Under the pieces are notes generated by a model. It was not told where the DNA came from. It made no database searches and saw only the letters and a list, made by a program, of their open reading frames with translations. Shown in pieces: positions 11,648 to 24,304 of a DNA stretch of 64,000 bases. The translations under genes and the position numbers were made by a program. The number at the start of each line of letters is the position of its first letter. Positions within the stretch are counted from its first letter, which is position 1. Source of the DNA: Tetracladium setigerum (lineage: Eukaryota; Ascomycota; Leotiomycetes; Helotiales); contig PZJY01000004.1 of the NCBI GenBank assembly GCA_031472005.1, positions 682,001 to 746,000 of the forward strand, in the 5' to 3' direction.

Positions 11648-14600
11648 TTAGAAACCAAAGCTATCCTCTGTCAAAATGTTACCACTAATAAGGCTACCCA
11701 TGTGTGATTGTATGTAACCTTGGCCTTTCATTCGCAAAGCCGTCAAGGCTTTGATCAATGGGAGGGGGCATTTGTCGAAAGGACAATCAATCGGCCAACC
11801 GAGCCTGTTTCTGGTTTCCCTATCCACAAATCTGTCCACTGAAACATTGATATTTTCGTTATCATCGATGACAGATGTGATAATTCCTAAGAGACTGCAC
11901 AGTCTTTCATAGCTGGAGAAGTCCTGGATATACAGCGATCCAGCGAAAAGAATAAGCTCATATAATGAAGCTTCTGCCGGCGCAGACTCTGTAAGAGATG
12001 CTGGTATTGTATAGAAGCCTAGAGTCTCGAAGGAGACCATAGTTTTCGTGATTTTTGGAGCATAAACATGCAGCCGTACGACCGTTTGATTTTCAAGTTG
12101 GCCAATAAGTTGATCCGCTTCATAAGGACTGATGATTAACAACTCTTTAGTGATTGTACTGGATAGTAACCAGTGCACTGGGCGGAGGTAATCATCCCTT
12201 CGGAAATTACCCAGCTGCACAACGTTGACGAAATCGTCCGTTACAAACACATCTGACAACGAAATTTCAAAGTCCAAAAATTGTCCCACTGAGGTGTCCT
12301 GCATCGAAGAAAATGCACGTTTAAATGAACCAGCAGCTGGTGGAAAGATTCCATACTTGGTGTAGTAAGTTAAATCCGGATGAAGAGAATGCGGTAGGGG
12401 CTTAGCTGGTGGTGGTCGCTGAATTTGTCGTTCACGCTCAATCTCGTGAGAGATTTCCCTCTCCTGCTCTTCGTGCATAGACGAATCCCTAATTGTGGAT
12501 ATTTCCAAGTCGTTCCGTATCTGCACCAGCCTTCGTAGAATTTGGTCATCCTTATCGCAGCCCAGAAGTGGATCAACGGCATCATTGTGGATACCATACA
12601 TCATTTTAAGGGTGAGAGCCTCTGGCTCTTGGATATCTCTCCAGAAACAAGTCACTCTTGCTTCGTCGGAGACGGCTTCCGCAATAGTTGTATCTCCTGT
12701 TAGCAGTGCCTCGCACGCCATACGTCGTCTGCAATGCGCGATTCCTTGAGTGACCCATAGAGGTCTCACCGTTTCCGTTATTCGACAAGTTTGTTCAAGG
12801 CTCCATCGGACAACGCTTTCAGAATCCAGCTGCTCCTCATCCTGGGTTCGAAGGTAAATCCGAACGCTCCTCTCCAGATCTGGCGAACCCAAAAATACTA
12901 AAGATTGTCCATAACCAAGTTTACGCATTCTCATACATGCTATTGTCAAAAGTAAGTAAATGTACCCATCAGCCTACTATGAGGCTTACCTTGCACCAAT
13001 CTATCTTTTGCTAGTCTGGGTCCTAGAGTGACCGCGGCGCGAGATTTTCCGGGAATTTTAAGATCAACTCCTCTAGTATGGACCTCGTCAAGGTAGACTA
13101 TACAGCCGTCCAAACGGTGATGAAAAGATGAAGAAACAAGGCGTTCGATATGGCCATCTCGATCCAAAACCATGGCTTCGTCATGTTCGTCAAAGAACAC
13201 TGCAGCCTTCGCTTGCAAGTCACATTGAAGCCACTCCTCGACAACCTCTCGATTTCGCATTTCCAAAACCTGGGCACCCACATCAATGAGTACATGTATT
13301 GTTGGATTTTGATTGGCAATACATCTTATCAAAGATGGTACAGATAAGCGTTTTCCATTCTCATCCTGGGTACTTATATATTGCCGGTTCTCTGGGCGAA
13401 GAAGACAGTTAAGAACTTCGGCATTTGTCTTGCGTAGATCAGGTAGATCATGTTGCTGGATTAAAAGTGGCAGCAAGAATCGATTGTCGTTTGTCCCACT
13501 GAATCCTGTGGTAGGATAGCCATTTTCTGGTGCTGGGATGTCCCATCCTGAACTTGATATCTTCTTCAAGAATTCTTTCCCTTCCTGAGGGAAAACCACA
13601 CGAGCGAGGAAAAAGTCGGCAACGGCTTTGTTATATCTTAAGTACGAAAATAATCGAATGCAAAGATCCTCATCTTCGATGTTGATCCCATCAAGATTTC
13701 TGAGCTCATTAGGTAGTTGTAAAGATGCTTTAGACCACCGAGCGTATTCATGCGTCGGATCGGATTCTTTCAAGATCAAGTCTAAACACCGGTATAGTTG
13801 AGTGTTAGTCATTCCAGTGTAGTAATAACTGAAGCAGGTGAGGAGTATTGCAACATCAGGGTGACCAAATTCCGAGCTCAGTGACGGCACTCCTTTCGCC
13901 CGATATGGAACTGCCATCATGCAACGATCTGGATCTAAACCATAGTCTACCAGCCATCGTTTTCTTTGTAATGTAAAAAGAAGAATTCCGTGGGCAAAAA
14001 GGCCTCGCAGTAGGAGAAGCGTTGACATGTGAGAACTGTTTCCGAACGTAGAATCGATCAATGCTGCAGCGTCATCAACGACATCTCGGAGACTGATAAA
14101 GCATTTGACGGCGGCCAAGACTTTGGGGCCGCAATGACCCCACGAAATTGTCGGCACCTGACCTTGCACGATGTCTATAACCACCAAAGCGATAAGCTCC
14201 TGTCCACTATTCTCCTTGAGGAAGGTTATTGCCGGAAATGAGCCACTTTTCCGACCAACCTCAATACCTCCCCCTCGAGCAATGGTATCAACATGTTTGT
14301 CGATGCAAGTCAAAACAGCTTGTGTTACAGTCCACCTCTCTGGCTGTCCGTCCAACATCTGTTGTGATCCCACGGTGTACACTAGTTGAAAACGGTTATC
14401 TAAGATCTCGTCGCTCTCATCAAGCACATCACGAGCGTGCTGCTGGAGCCACCGATCCGTCTCTATCAGATGTTTAGCTAGATTCATATCGCTTGATAGT
14501 CGCTCTCTGCCCATCAAGCGAAATGACAGTATGTGCTCAGGTAGTGCAAGGAGTACACCGCGCCTATGTCTGCATTGCTCAAAAACTGTTTGAAGGTTTT

Positions 14601-17600
14601 GGATTAGCTCTTGATTTAGAGTTGTTTTCCGTGAGAACGGCGTATGATAGAGGCGTCGATTGACAAGGCCCCCAAGGCGTTGAGAAAGCAGATATGCTGT
14701 TTGACGTAGCAATGGCTTCAACGTTATTATGCGAGCGAGATGATGTTGATCTGCCAATACGACTGCAACCATGGGTATGATTACAGACGACTTGCCTTCG
14801 CCCATGTTGAATTGGAGAACGGAATTGCGTCCAGATGTGGGACGTATCATCTCAATGGCGACACGAGCTTGCATAGCTCGGATTGTGAAGTCATTCTCAA
14901 TCTCCATTAATAGCCAGTCAGGGTATTCCATTGCTGACCAGCCTTCACGGCCAGCGTTCTCTGCCTCCTTGTAAAATCCTAATAGGTCCTGCTGTTCGAC
15001 TAATTGCAGAAGTCGCTCTGCTCGTTGCAATGTGTTGATTGCTTCACCAAACGAAAGCAATGTCTTTTTCCATCGTAGACTGAGACATATAGGATTGACA
15101 CCTGATAGAGATTCTAATAGAGCTTGAGGGGTAATTGAGGGCCAAAGCCCTGCGGCTTTCAAAATTTCCAAGTCCTTTGATCTTGGTCTCAGTGAAGTGG
15201 TGATAATCACAAGCGCATCATTCACATGCTGGCGCAAATGAGTGCGGTATGACGTGAGGACGCTAAGTTCAAAGGGGAAACTAAGAGGGATCTCCATAGT
15301 ACTGTCATTCCTCAAGGCCTTAAAGCTTTCCCGAATATTGGTTCCATACTCCTGTTGTATAGAGCCTGGACTTGATTCTAAGTCTGAGATGATTGAATCC
15401 AAATCTTCGTAATTACCATGGTAAGCATCAGGTACTGAAGTTCTCTTGCATCTTAATGTTGGCGGGCAATCATCTAGAATCGGAGCTTCCAATGTCCCAA
15501 ATAGACTTGATAAACTTGGCGGTTTTTTCTGCAGAAATTCCGATGGTGCTTCAATGATTCGGTTCTGTGAGCGATGGAGTCTGTTCTCTTGACACCACAT
15601 GCCAGCTAAGATCCCTTGTACTTCATCGATATGAAGCTTAAATTGATAGTTCTTGTACCATTCTTCAAAGAGTCCGGCACACTTGTGTAAAGCAGAGTCT
15701 CTATCAATCAGAATTATCAAATTCTTTGGTGGTAGTGGTGGAGATCGACATGGCCACTGTGAAACCAGGGAGTCCCGACACAACTTGATCTGAGTTGATA
15801 GATCTTTATCATAGGCTGAGCGTAAGTCGTTCCTCCACTTGACATCCTGTGCGGAACCCTTAGTAAACCCCGAAAGCCTTTTGACAAATTGTTGACAACA
15901 GCTTCTCGGCGATTTTTCAAGTGAAGAATGGACCGGGGCATCGTCATTAAGATTGAACGTAGGATGTTGTGGTGCAGACATCTGTTCAAATGCATCCGAA
16001 AAAGCAAACGACAACAGTGTACGGATTATCATGGGAGAATCCTCTTGACCAAAAGCAATAGGACAGAACAAAAACATGAGGTTATACAGGTCTCTCTCCC
16101 GCTGGCTGGAACGGCAGAGATTGTACAGCGAACCCTATGTCTTTGGGAATGAGAGATCAATCAGATCACCAAAGCATCTTTGGTTTAATTGACTCTCATA
16201 TCCAGAGACAAGACCCCAGTCCCTTATCATCCGTGCTAGATCAGTGGTGATGTTCAGTTGTGATGGCCATCTCTTGATAAGAGATGCAATCTCATAAACC
16301 CTTCGGCCCCTCGCACTATCAGCCTGACAGTCTCTTGCGACATAGACTTCATCCAGTGCTGGCTCTATAACGTCGCCCCCAAAGTCATAAGCACGGGAAG
16401 TTGAGTGACGCTGGTTTGCTCTTATCATCAGGTGGACGCTGGATTGATCCTTGGGGGCGACCACCGTATTTGCCTCACCATACAACATCTTGAATTTGTT
16501 AGTATGGGAGATGATATCTTTGACCGCCACATTAAATTCGTCATGCTGGGACAGCTGATCTAAGTTCGAATTCCAAGAAACCCGCTGCATAACTTGTAAA
16601 TGTGACGGGTAGAACTCTCGCTTAGGTGTTAACTGGGAAATTTTGCTAAGCAGGTTCAGTGTTTGCTGATCCAAAGGCGAAAATCCTCTTAAACTCTCCT
16701 GTCGCAGAATCACAAGGGCTTGTTCTGTTCCAGTCCTTCCAGTGAAGTCATCAGGTAAAGGAAAGCTTGATAGCGCATGAAGATAGCAGAGATACAGCTC
16801 GCTGAGTATATCATGTGGACCACGAAGCTTGCGTAGATGAGGGTCCAAAATATATCGGAAATATCGAATTCGAGTTCCGCATGATGTGTCAATAGTAACT
16901 CCGACATGCGTTTGGTGCTTCTTTACCGATACGCTGCCATAAGGCAATAGAACACTTCGCCGGTCCGATGCCTTATCCTGAAGGACTATGCGATTGTTTA
17001 GACCATGCAGGGTGTTCAGTGATTGATCCAGGTCAACTAAGGCGTTTAGTTCTCTGGACTCAAGCTGACCACTCTCGTTAATGAAGAAGCGAAGGTTTAA
17101 TCGCATCAACTCAACTTCGACCGTGCCGTCGTTCATACGCATTACATGGATGTTGTCGCCGTCATCGAGTCTGCGCAAAATCTTAGCAATCTTGTTTCTG
17201 GATTGGCTTCGGACATCGACAAGCTGGCCGCGAACCTGATTCATAAACGACGTAGAGGTCAAAGAGAAAGATAGCCGCCAATTTTCTATAGATGACGACC
17301 ATCTGTCCGAGAGGGGTCGTAACTCGACGACTCCGTTCTGTAAGTTCAACCAGTGTGTGAAGTTCTCTCTAAAGTGGAATGGCAAGTCACCCTCGAATAT
17401 CTTATGAGGGACAAGCTCTAACACATCATTTCCATCCCGAACTCTAATTAAGAGTTGATCGTCTACCATCCCCATATGGACCTAAAAGTTGAGTAACTGG
17501 CCTATGAACTAAACAGGCAAGCAACTTACATGGTATCTCTGAACCGGCCGAGCAGTCATATACCACATTCCCGGCATGTCTGACGTGAAAACACGTAGGA

Positions 17601-20600
17601 TACGCTTCGCAAGTTAGATACTGCCGTAGTTGAGGTTTCCAAGGGGAACACATACAGAACCAAACAATCTTTGGTATAGCGGATCTTTTGCGATGGACCG
17701 AGGAATACGGCCTAAGGGACGCCCATCAACGAGAAGCTCACCACTTATGATATTGAAATAGACTGATTGCGGGACACTATGCAAAGTCCGAGCGTTTCAT
17801 TAAATGTCCAGCTACGATCATTTCCAGGCATGAAACTCCACTTCCCGCTCATAACGACACCGCTCCATATTTTTTGAATGGCCTGGTCGATACCATCGCT
17901 GCGATCTTGGATTAGACTGTGTAGACGATCCTCCAGACTTTGAGCAACTTTCCAACCATGAAGGATAAAACGTTGTAGCTCGACTGTCAAAGAGGTAAAA
18001 GGATCTGGCGTATTGTCTCGTATTAAGACAGCAGATTCGACGAAGTTCGCAACGTCATCATCACTGTTCAAAGCCATCTCCATATCTTCTGCGTCCATGT
18101 CATAGGTAAGGCGACAAAGACTCGCGGCCTTTAGTATCAAACGTCGAGTTCTCTCTCCTCCGTTGTCAGAACTGCGATCGTGTTCCATTGTGTCTAGACT
18201 TCGACACCAGCGAATGGTAGTATATCGAGCTTGCCGAAGTAGATTTACTGCACGGTCTTTGATAGTATGCTCTATAGTCAATGAGGCCATTCGAAGGGAT
18301 ATTGCGATAAGGATGGACATCGTCTCTTGCTCTTTCCAGTTTGCCTCTATCTTTCCGTGCAGTCTCTCTAGATATTTATCCACTGAATACGCTGTCCAGC
18401 GCGTAAAGAGCCGAAAGCGATAAATTCCTTAACATCAAGCTCCCTAGAGCACGTTTCTTGACGTGCAATAACTTCATTCTGTGTATGAACATAAGAGTCG
18501 ACCGTATCTTGCAGATTTGAGTACGGTCCCAATGGAAGTTCGGTGATGCACAAGCTTTCAAGACTTGGCTGTGTTCTTTGGTCATTGATCCATATCTCGG
18601 AGTCATTATCCATCAAACGATAGTGCAATCCATTGTTGACACACACAGTTTTCTTATTGACCGGAAACTTGAAATCCTTGTAATGTGCCTGTAGGAAAGA
18701 TTTTGTGGTAGATCCAAGCGTTAAACGCTGGCCTCTATTCAGAGCGTATGGTTTGAGCAAGTCATACTTCAGAAGCCGAAGCTCAATATTTTGGCCTGAA
18801 ACACTCTCTACTCTGCCAAGATCATGAATGATTGCCCAGGTTGAGTCACGCCACGCAACAATCGCCTCAGGACAATCCAGCTCAAACATCGTTGACTTTG
18901 CCATGACTGCGCTTTCTGGGAGTGGCCACTCATCAGGCTTAATGGAGATACTGCGGTACTGCTCTTCTAAGTGACATCTGCGACAAGAGCGAGGGTGGAA
19001 TTGGTTGGAATCCTCATCAAAAGCTATGTCATGAGCGAGACTTGAGGCCTCTTGCTCTAATGACCGATACTTGTTTGTCTTTTGCTGCCACTCTGCTTCT
19101 TTCCTGGACCTTCTCGCATGTGCATCGGCCTCTATCTTTGCCTTCAGAAGTTGGTGTTTTTCAGAGGTGTTGTAGTACTGTACGGTAAAGGAGCGCTTCT
19201 GGGGATCTGAGAAGATACTCGGATTACTATTAGAAGAGGCTTTCGTGCGATATTCGATGTATTCTTCTATAGCTCGCAATCTGATCATTTGACTAATCTT
19301 GGGGAGCAACAGTTGCTCCAGGAAGGTCGACGAGATCTCTGGCGCGAAAGTACCTAACAGAGGGTGAAGCGAAACACAAATCTTGTCAAGAATAACCCAT
19401 AGTTCAACGGTCGCAAGAAGGGCAAGTGAGAGTTCTTGCGGGGCACCGCGGTACTCGGCTTGCGCTATCTTGATATATGTCTTCATCAGAGCACCCAAGG
19501 CGGTACAGTCATGGCTTGTCTTAGGACCCTCTGACCATAGCGAGAGGCCATTCTCAATCCAGTGCTCTACATCTGCTAGCATGATAACATGATCCAGAAC
19601 ATCTCCAGTAACAACAAGATGCGGCAATTTGTTCTTATCAAGACGTATTCGTGGATTACTCTTCGGCTGGAATGGTGCCGCGTCTTGCCTTTCCATCAAA
19701 CGAGACAACGTTTTCTGAAGATGCTCTCGACTATTGGAGAGAGATAAGGCGGAATCTTCTATTGTGGGTGGAATCAGAGGGGAAATCGTTGTAGTCTCCT
19801 TAGTCTGGATAGAGCGCCAAAGATTTTCCAGGTAGCGCTCAGCTACTGTGACTGAACGTAGGGCGGATTGAGACACAAACGACACCATAGCGGATGCTAA
19901 TTTGTACGAGCGGTGTCCAACTTTCGCTTTCATCAAAGCCAATATATCAGGTGGGGTTGTCCTAGCTGTCGCAAGATCCAATACTCCGGAAATGAAAAAG
20001 AGCATGAAATTTTTATACTGATTATGCATAAGCTCGCTCGGAAAGGTGAACTTCAAGGCGGATTGTAGAGCAACTCTCAAAACAAGCCAGAAGGGAGAAC
20101 GCCTCCATGGAATTCGACTGTTATCCCAGATAATATCGTCTCGTGTATGCTTCCGTAAGACCACAACTTGAGGAGCATTTCCGAGAGCCTCAATCATGTT
20201 CATAAAGTTCTCGGTCACAAATCCCGGATGGATTGTGTCGCGCTCCTCGAAGACTTCTGAGCTCGCCTTGACTGTCTTCGACATACACTCAGGTATTCTC
20301 TCAACAGACATTTGTTGTAGAGATCGGGCAATATGTCCGCGAAAGCTATCATTCTGAAGCAAGTTGGCTGGAAAGGCGACAGATCGTCCGGGAAATTTTC
20401 GAATCAGTCGGCCTTGGGCAGCCAGGACAGAACCGTTGGAACAAGAAGCTTCAAATGCATCAAAAGTGATGGAACTATCACTAGTCTTTCGTATGACAAT
20501 ACCAGAATTCTGAGCTCTAATGTAAAGTGCAATGAATCCTGCCACAGGAAGTTAGCCGGTGTCAAAAGTCCTCTCTCTCACAACATACCATCAACCTTTA

Positions 20601-20883
20601 GGCCGCTCAGAGCAATTTCTAGTGATTCTTTGCTAACATCACCGTGTCGATTGACTTCGATCCAAGTTTGCAGCATGGTGAGAATTGGCTGCCACTTTGT
20701 CGAAGATTCAGCGGTAGCCTGCTGGGAGAATTGTTCTGCGAATCTGTGAACGAGGCATAGTAGACTGAATTCTTTCTCCCGTAGATCCTCATCTTCTCCA
20801 TTGGGTAGCTTTGGTGGCAAGAAAACATGATTGATTATGAAATCCAAGTGATTCTGGGGGAGTTCCATGTCGATTACTTTCAT
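11648..20883 (-). pseudogene. Giant DUF6606/DUF3638/DUF3645 protein gene, interrupted
   Basis: This is the roughly 3000-residue fungal family often listed as a putative ubiquitinyl hydrolase; its biochemical role is not established. Domains in order: DUF6606 (IINHVFLPPKLP at the start), a long middle region, DUF3638 with a Walker-A-like NMGEGKSSVI near 14800 and LDESDEIL near 14420, DUF3645 (FSYYYTGMTN) near 13815, and the C-terminal GPRLAKDRLVQ/CMRMRKLG region. Introns: 20539-20588, 17605-17655, 17482-17529 and 12940-12989 (48-51 bp). Three breaks disturb it. The frame changes near 18370, just after the conserved EFIAFGSLRAGQRIQW. It changes again near 17763. A TAG at 16135-16137 stands where the frame continues as GSLYNLCR and relatives have Trp. 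The 53-bp interval 17763-17815 could alternatively be an intron that restores frame, but it would delete conserved-looking sequence. About 3010 codons remain otherwise well preserved. Confidence 0.85.
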
Positions 20884-22458
20884 AAGTTATTTTCTTAAGT
20901 TTGTTTTTGGTTTTTTGCTTGTTTGCTATATGGGCGCAACCATGTTCTGGTGTAGTTTCTTCGCGTTTGTGGTTCGACTCGACTGAGTGTGTTTAGGTGA
21001 TAGTAGAACTGTCATATCAAAGGGGTGCTGTTTTCAGCATCTCAATGTACTAAATGTTTCAGTTGATTTTAAGACATTATCCACCGGGCTACTTGAGGCA
21101 TTAATGTTAGCCTATCATACTTATGTCACTGCGGACAAAATGTCTACTCTTCGCTGCTGATTCAATTCTAGCTCATGGTAAGCGTTCAACAAAACTGTGT
21201 TAGTACAGTAGCACAAGCGCAATCCTATCTCAAACTATATTGCAGCTCTGGGATGCGAGCGGTTACCTGGGCAGTTTATCGAATCTATCGAATGGGAAGT
21301 CTTGTGGTTTGGGAGGACGAAATCAGACGTAACAAATCCTTCTTGTGGGCTAGAGGTACCATCATTTCATTGACTTGTGTTGAGTGTTCTCTAAACTGCT
21401 TTAAGTAACTTTAGCGTCATGAATCAACCTTTATCATGCCGAGACTCGCTTGCGCTGTATCTCATTCGCGCAAACCATAACCTGACCATTATCCTGCAAA
21501 CAGCATAGTTAAGCAATCTAGTGCTGGTGCCTCAATGCCATCTTTGATTGCAAAATATGCTTTTAGGAGCTCCATTTGGCGGGCGTCACATGCCCCTAGC
21601 TTTGCAACATTCTTCAATCTGGAAGCAAGAGACCGAAAGATGGTGATTTGGGGAAGAACTGCTGATCTCGAAGGCTGGCGGCTGTGGTAACATTCAAAGA
21701 CTCCCTTCCACATGGCAAGGTTGTACCTTTGCGAACTCCAATAAGGACTCAGGAATAAAAGTCCCCAGGTCCAAATTGTCTCCAAGTTTGTTGCGATAAG
21801 AATGATGGGAAAATATGACAGATGTGAAAATGATAGAAAGTGGAAATGGCCAGACAAACTCTCCCTGCCCAGGCTCGTTCAAGAATTTTATATTGCGGAG
21901 GGAGTAAACTTTCCCAGATTCTCGTCAGCCTAACCAATGAGAAAGCTTGTTCTCATCCTTGCCATCATCTGTTTCATTCCAGCACCAGAGCAATTTGGTC
22001 GACGTGCGTTGCTCGTATGTGGATCTGGGAATTTTAAGCAGAAAAGCCGGCTTCTGAATGGTAGCTCAGCGAAACTATGGACGAGCTACCGGCTAGCCGA
22101 GGATACGAGCAGCGTGCACGTCCCTCGGTTCTCGCCGTTTTCAGCATCTTGATCGCGGGGTAAAGTTCACAGGACTTGTGATGACATCACGAGCAAGCCG
22201 AGTAATGAGAACATATTTGAGCACGTGCCAAATCTAGACATAGATGCGACGAAGGAAGCGATGAGCTTCTGAACAAAAGCGATTCACAAGCAAACGCGTC
22301 TCTCATCGGTGTGAGCCCACTCTTCCTCAGTCGCTGGGTACCCCAGGGAATCAGTACAGCTGACAGATGCCTCTGTAACTACCACAGGCGAAGCAATAGT
22401 ACAAACGATGAATGCTACGAGCTGGAAGAGGGATTAAACCAAAGACAACGCTATAACC
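20884..22458. other. Divergent intergenic region
   Basis: Lies between the start of the minus-strand giant gene and the plus-strand exonuclease gene, so it should hold both promoters. A 122-codon minus-strand ORF (21857-21489) has no recognisable domain and an unconvincing start. I do not call it a gene. Confidence 0.45.
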
Positions 22459-23535
22459 ATGACGACTCCACCGAAACAGATGCGAGTGATGCAACGACCC
22501 ATGCAGTTCGTGGACACACCCGAGTCCTTGGGGAAATTCGTTCAGGATCTCTGTCATCGGATCCATAATGAAGACTTTTCTTCTCTAGGTATGGCGCTAT
22601 ACATCGATCTAGAAGGCATTGATCTCTGTCGACATGGCAGAATATCCCTTCTCACAATCCTTGTTCGCGAACATAGGCTGGAGACCGATGATGACTGGGA
22701 AACCCACACTCACATCGTAGAGTCAATATATATTCTCGATATCAAGACGCTCGGGGCGTCAACATTCAACACACTCGCACCAGAACGTACAGAAGAGCTA
22801 GATGGTAGTGGCAGTCTTTCTATCTCTTCTTCCCTAGCTCTCGGAAGCGAACATGGAGAGAGTTTGACAGGTTGTTCATCTCCATGGACACGCAATGTTA
22901 GAACTTTGAAGGAGATCCTTGAGTCACCAGACACACTTAAAATCTTCTTCGACGTACGCAACGACGCTGATGCCCTCTTTGCTCACTTCGGCATCCATCT
23001 TCGCGGCACGATGGATCTTCAGCTCTTGGAGAATTTCAAGCGCCACCATCTTCAGAAGAACACCAAGTTTGTGCACGGTCTGGCAAAATGCGTGCGAGAA
23101 GATTCACGCATGAATTCAGATGAGAAGCGAGCCTGGGAGGAGTCGAAGGAGAAGGGTTGTTGTATGTTCGCTCCAGAGAGAGGGGGACAGTACAGTATCT
23201 TCGATGAGAGACCGCTGAGTCGAGATATCATGAACTATTGTGTGCAGGATGTGCTCTGTATGCCGGATCTATGGCAAGTTTATAGTAACATGTTGCCGCG
23301 CTCTATGTTGCCGGGACATGGAGTTGTAAACTGGCGCAGAACGATCAAGGCGGCGACGAAGGTGAGAGTGAAGGACGCGGAGAGCCCATCTTACAATCCT
23401 CATTCGCGGGCGAAAGTCCTGGCACCAAATTGGTCCATGGTGGTATATGATTCTGGCGATTCTGATGAGGACTACGATCCGCCATCTCCCCCGGAGACTG
23501 GGAGGGATTTCGAAGGTATTGAGGATAGTGATTAA
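22459..23535 (+). CDS. DEDDy-type 3'-5' exonuclease domain protein
   Basis: Single-exon gene of 358 residues with the RNase D/WRN-like exonuclease fold common in fungal hypothetical proteins. The DEDDy residues are visible: ALYIDLEGIDL (D50, E52), FFDVRNDADALF (D165 and D169/D171 region) and MNYCVQDVLCMPDLW (Y260 and D264). Family members hydrolyse RNA or DNA from the 3' end with two metal ions; the substrate here is unknown. Residues about 110-140 are a Ser-rich insertion. The C-terminus is acidic (DSGDSDEDYDPPSPPETG). The start is the first ATG of the open frame and gives a domain start about 40 residues in, which fits the family. No break or intron is seen. It is divergent from the giant DUF3638 gene. 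Confidence 0.85.
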   Translation: MTTPPKQMRVMQRPMQFVDTPESLGKFVQDLCHRIHNEDFSSLGMALYIDLEGIDLCRHGRISLLTILVREHRLETDDDWETHTHIVESIYILDIKTLGASTFNTLAPERTEELDGSGSLSISSSLALGSEHGESLTGCSSPWTRNVRTLKEILESPDTLKIFFDVRNDADALFAHFGIHLRGTMDLQLLENFKRHHLQKNTKFVHGLAKCVREDSRMNSDEKRAWEESKEKGCCMFAPERGGQYSIFDERPLSRDIMNYCVQDVLCMPDLWQVYSNMLPRSMLPGHGVVNWRRTIKAATKVRVKDAESPSYNPHSRAKVLAPNWSMVVYDSGDSDEDYDPPSPPETGRDFEGIEDSD

Positions 23536-24304
23536 GAACAGAGGGAATCCTATACGAGTAAATTGAAAGTTCGAGCTTCCAATCATCGATAGCAAGGTCA
23601 CTGTCTATCTGTGGCTTATTTACGTCGCTCTCATATGGGCATAGATTAATCAATTAGTCATTTTTCTGGTCAGAGTATCGTAAAATCTAGGGTGCATAAG
23701 CGTTATCTACTTGCTAAGGTTTAATCTCTAATAAATTTAGCATCTTGCTTCAGATCGTTCATGGCCAAACTTGATCCATCGGACTACAACCTTGACTGAC
23801 GGACTGCCTTCTCAACAACACACAACAAGTAGCATTCGGCGTCTGTCCTGAACCTTCTCCTATCCCAAAGTCATCTGCGATGGTAGAATGACTCTACGCG
23901 CTATTTAGCCAGCCATTTAAAGATTTCCAAGGACGTAGTAGAGAGACCTCCACCTCATGGATTTCGGAAGTCGGATGGGCAGTGGGGCTACTGTTGCTGA
24001 CCAAGCGAAGAGCATTGGAAAAACAGCCCACCTTACCAACGTAGAATCCGAATGGCAGCGCACGAAGTATGGTGCTACTCCGTGTATGGCCTTTAAAAGG
24101 GTGGTAGATATAAGATAGGTGAAGTAGTGTATCGAACGTGCCAAGAATAATTGGAACATAATCGTTGTGTGGAACATAGAGAATGATAATTTTGCTCTTC
24201 ATGAAGACGACGTCTGTATTTAGAGAACGCAGCAAACCCCATAAGCTTCAGATGTACCAATACTGGCCTTGCGGAGAAAAGTCCTTCTAGAAGAACATCC
24301 CTAT
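23536..24304. other. Convergent intergenic region, no supported gene
   Basis: Lies between the ends of the exonuclease gene and the minus-strand decayed gene. Only short ORFs without domains occur. Confidence 0.5.

Noticed and set aside
17763..17815. 53-bp GT-AG span that would restore frame in the giant gene
   Set aside because: Not accepted as an intron: weak branch point, and removing it deletes residues (SWTFNET...) that fit the family's usual spacing. Kept only as an alternative.
21489..21857. 122-codon minus-strand ORF in the divergent intergenic region
   Set aside because: No domain and no supporting splice or codon evidence; it lies where two promoters are expected.
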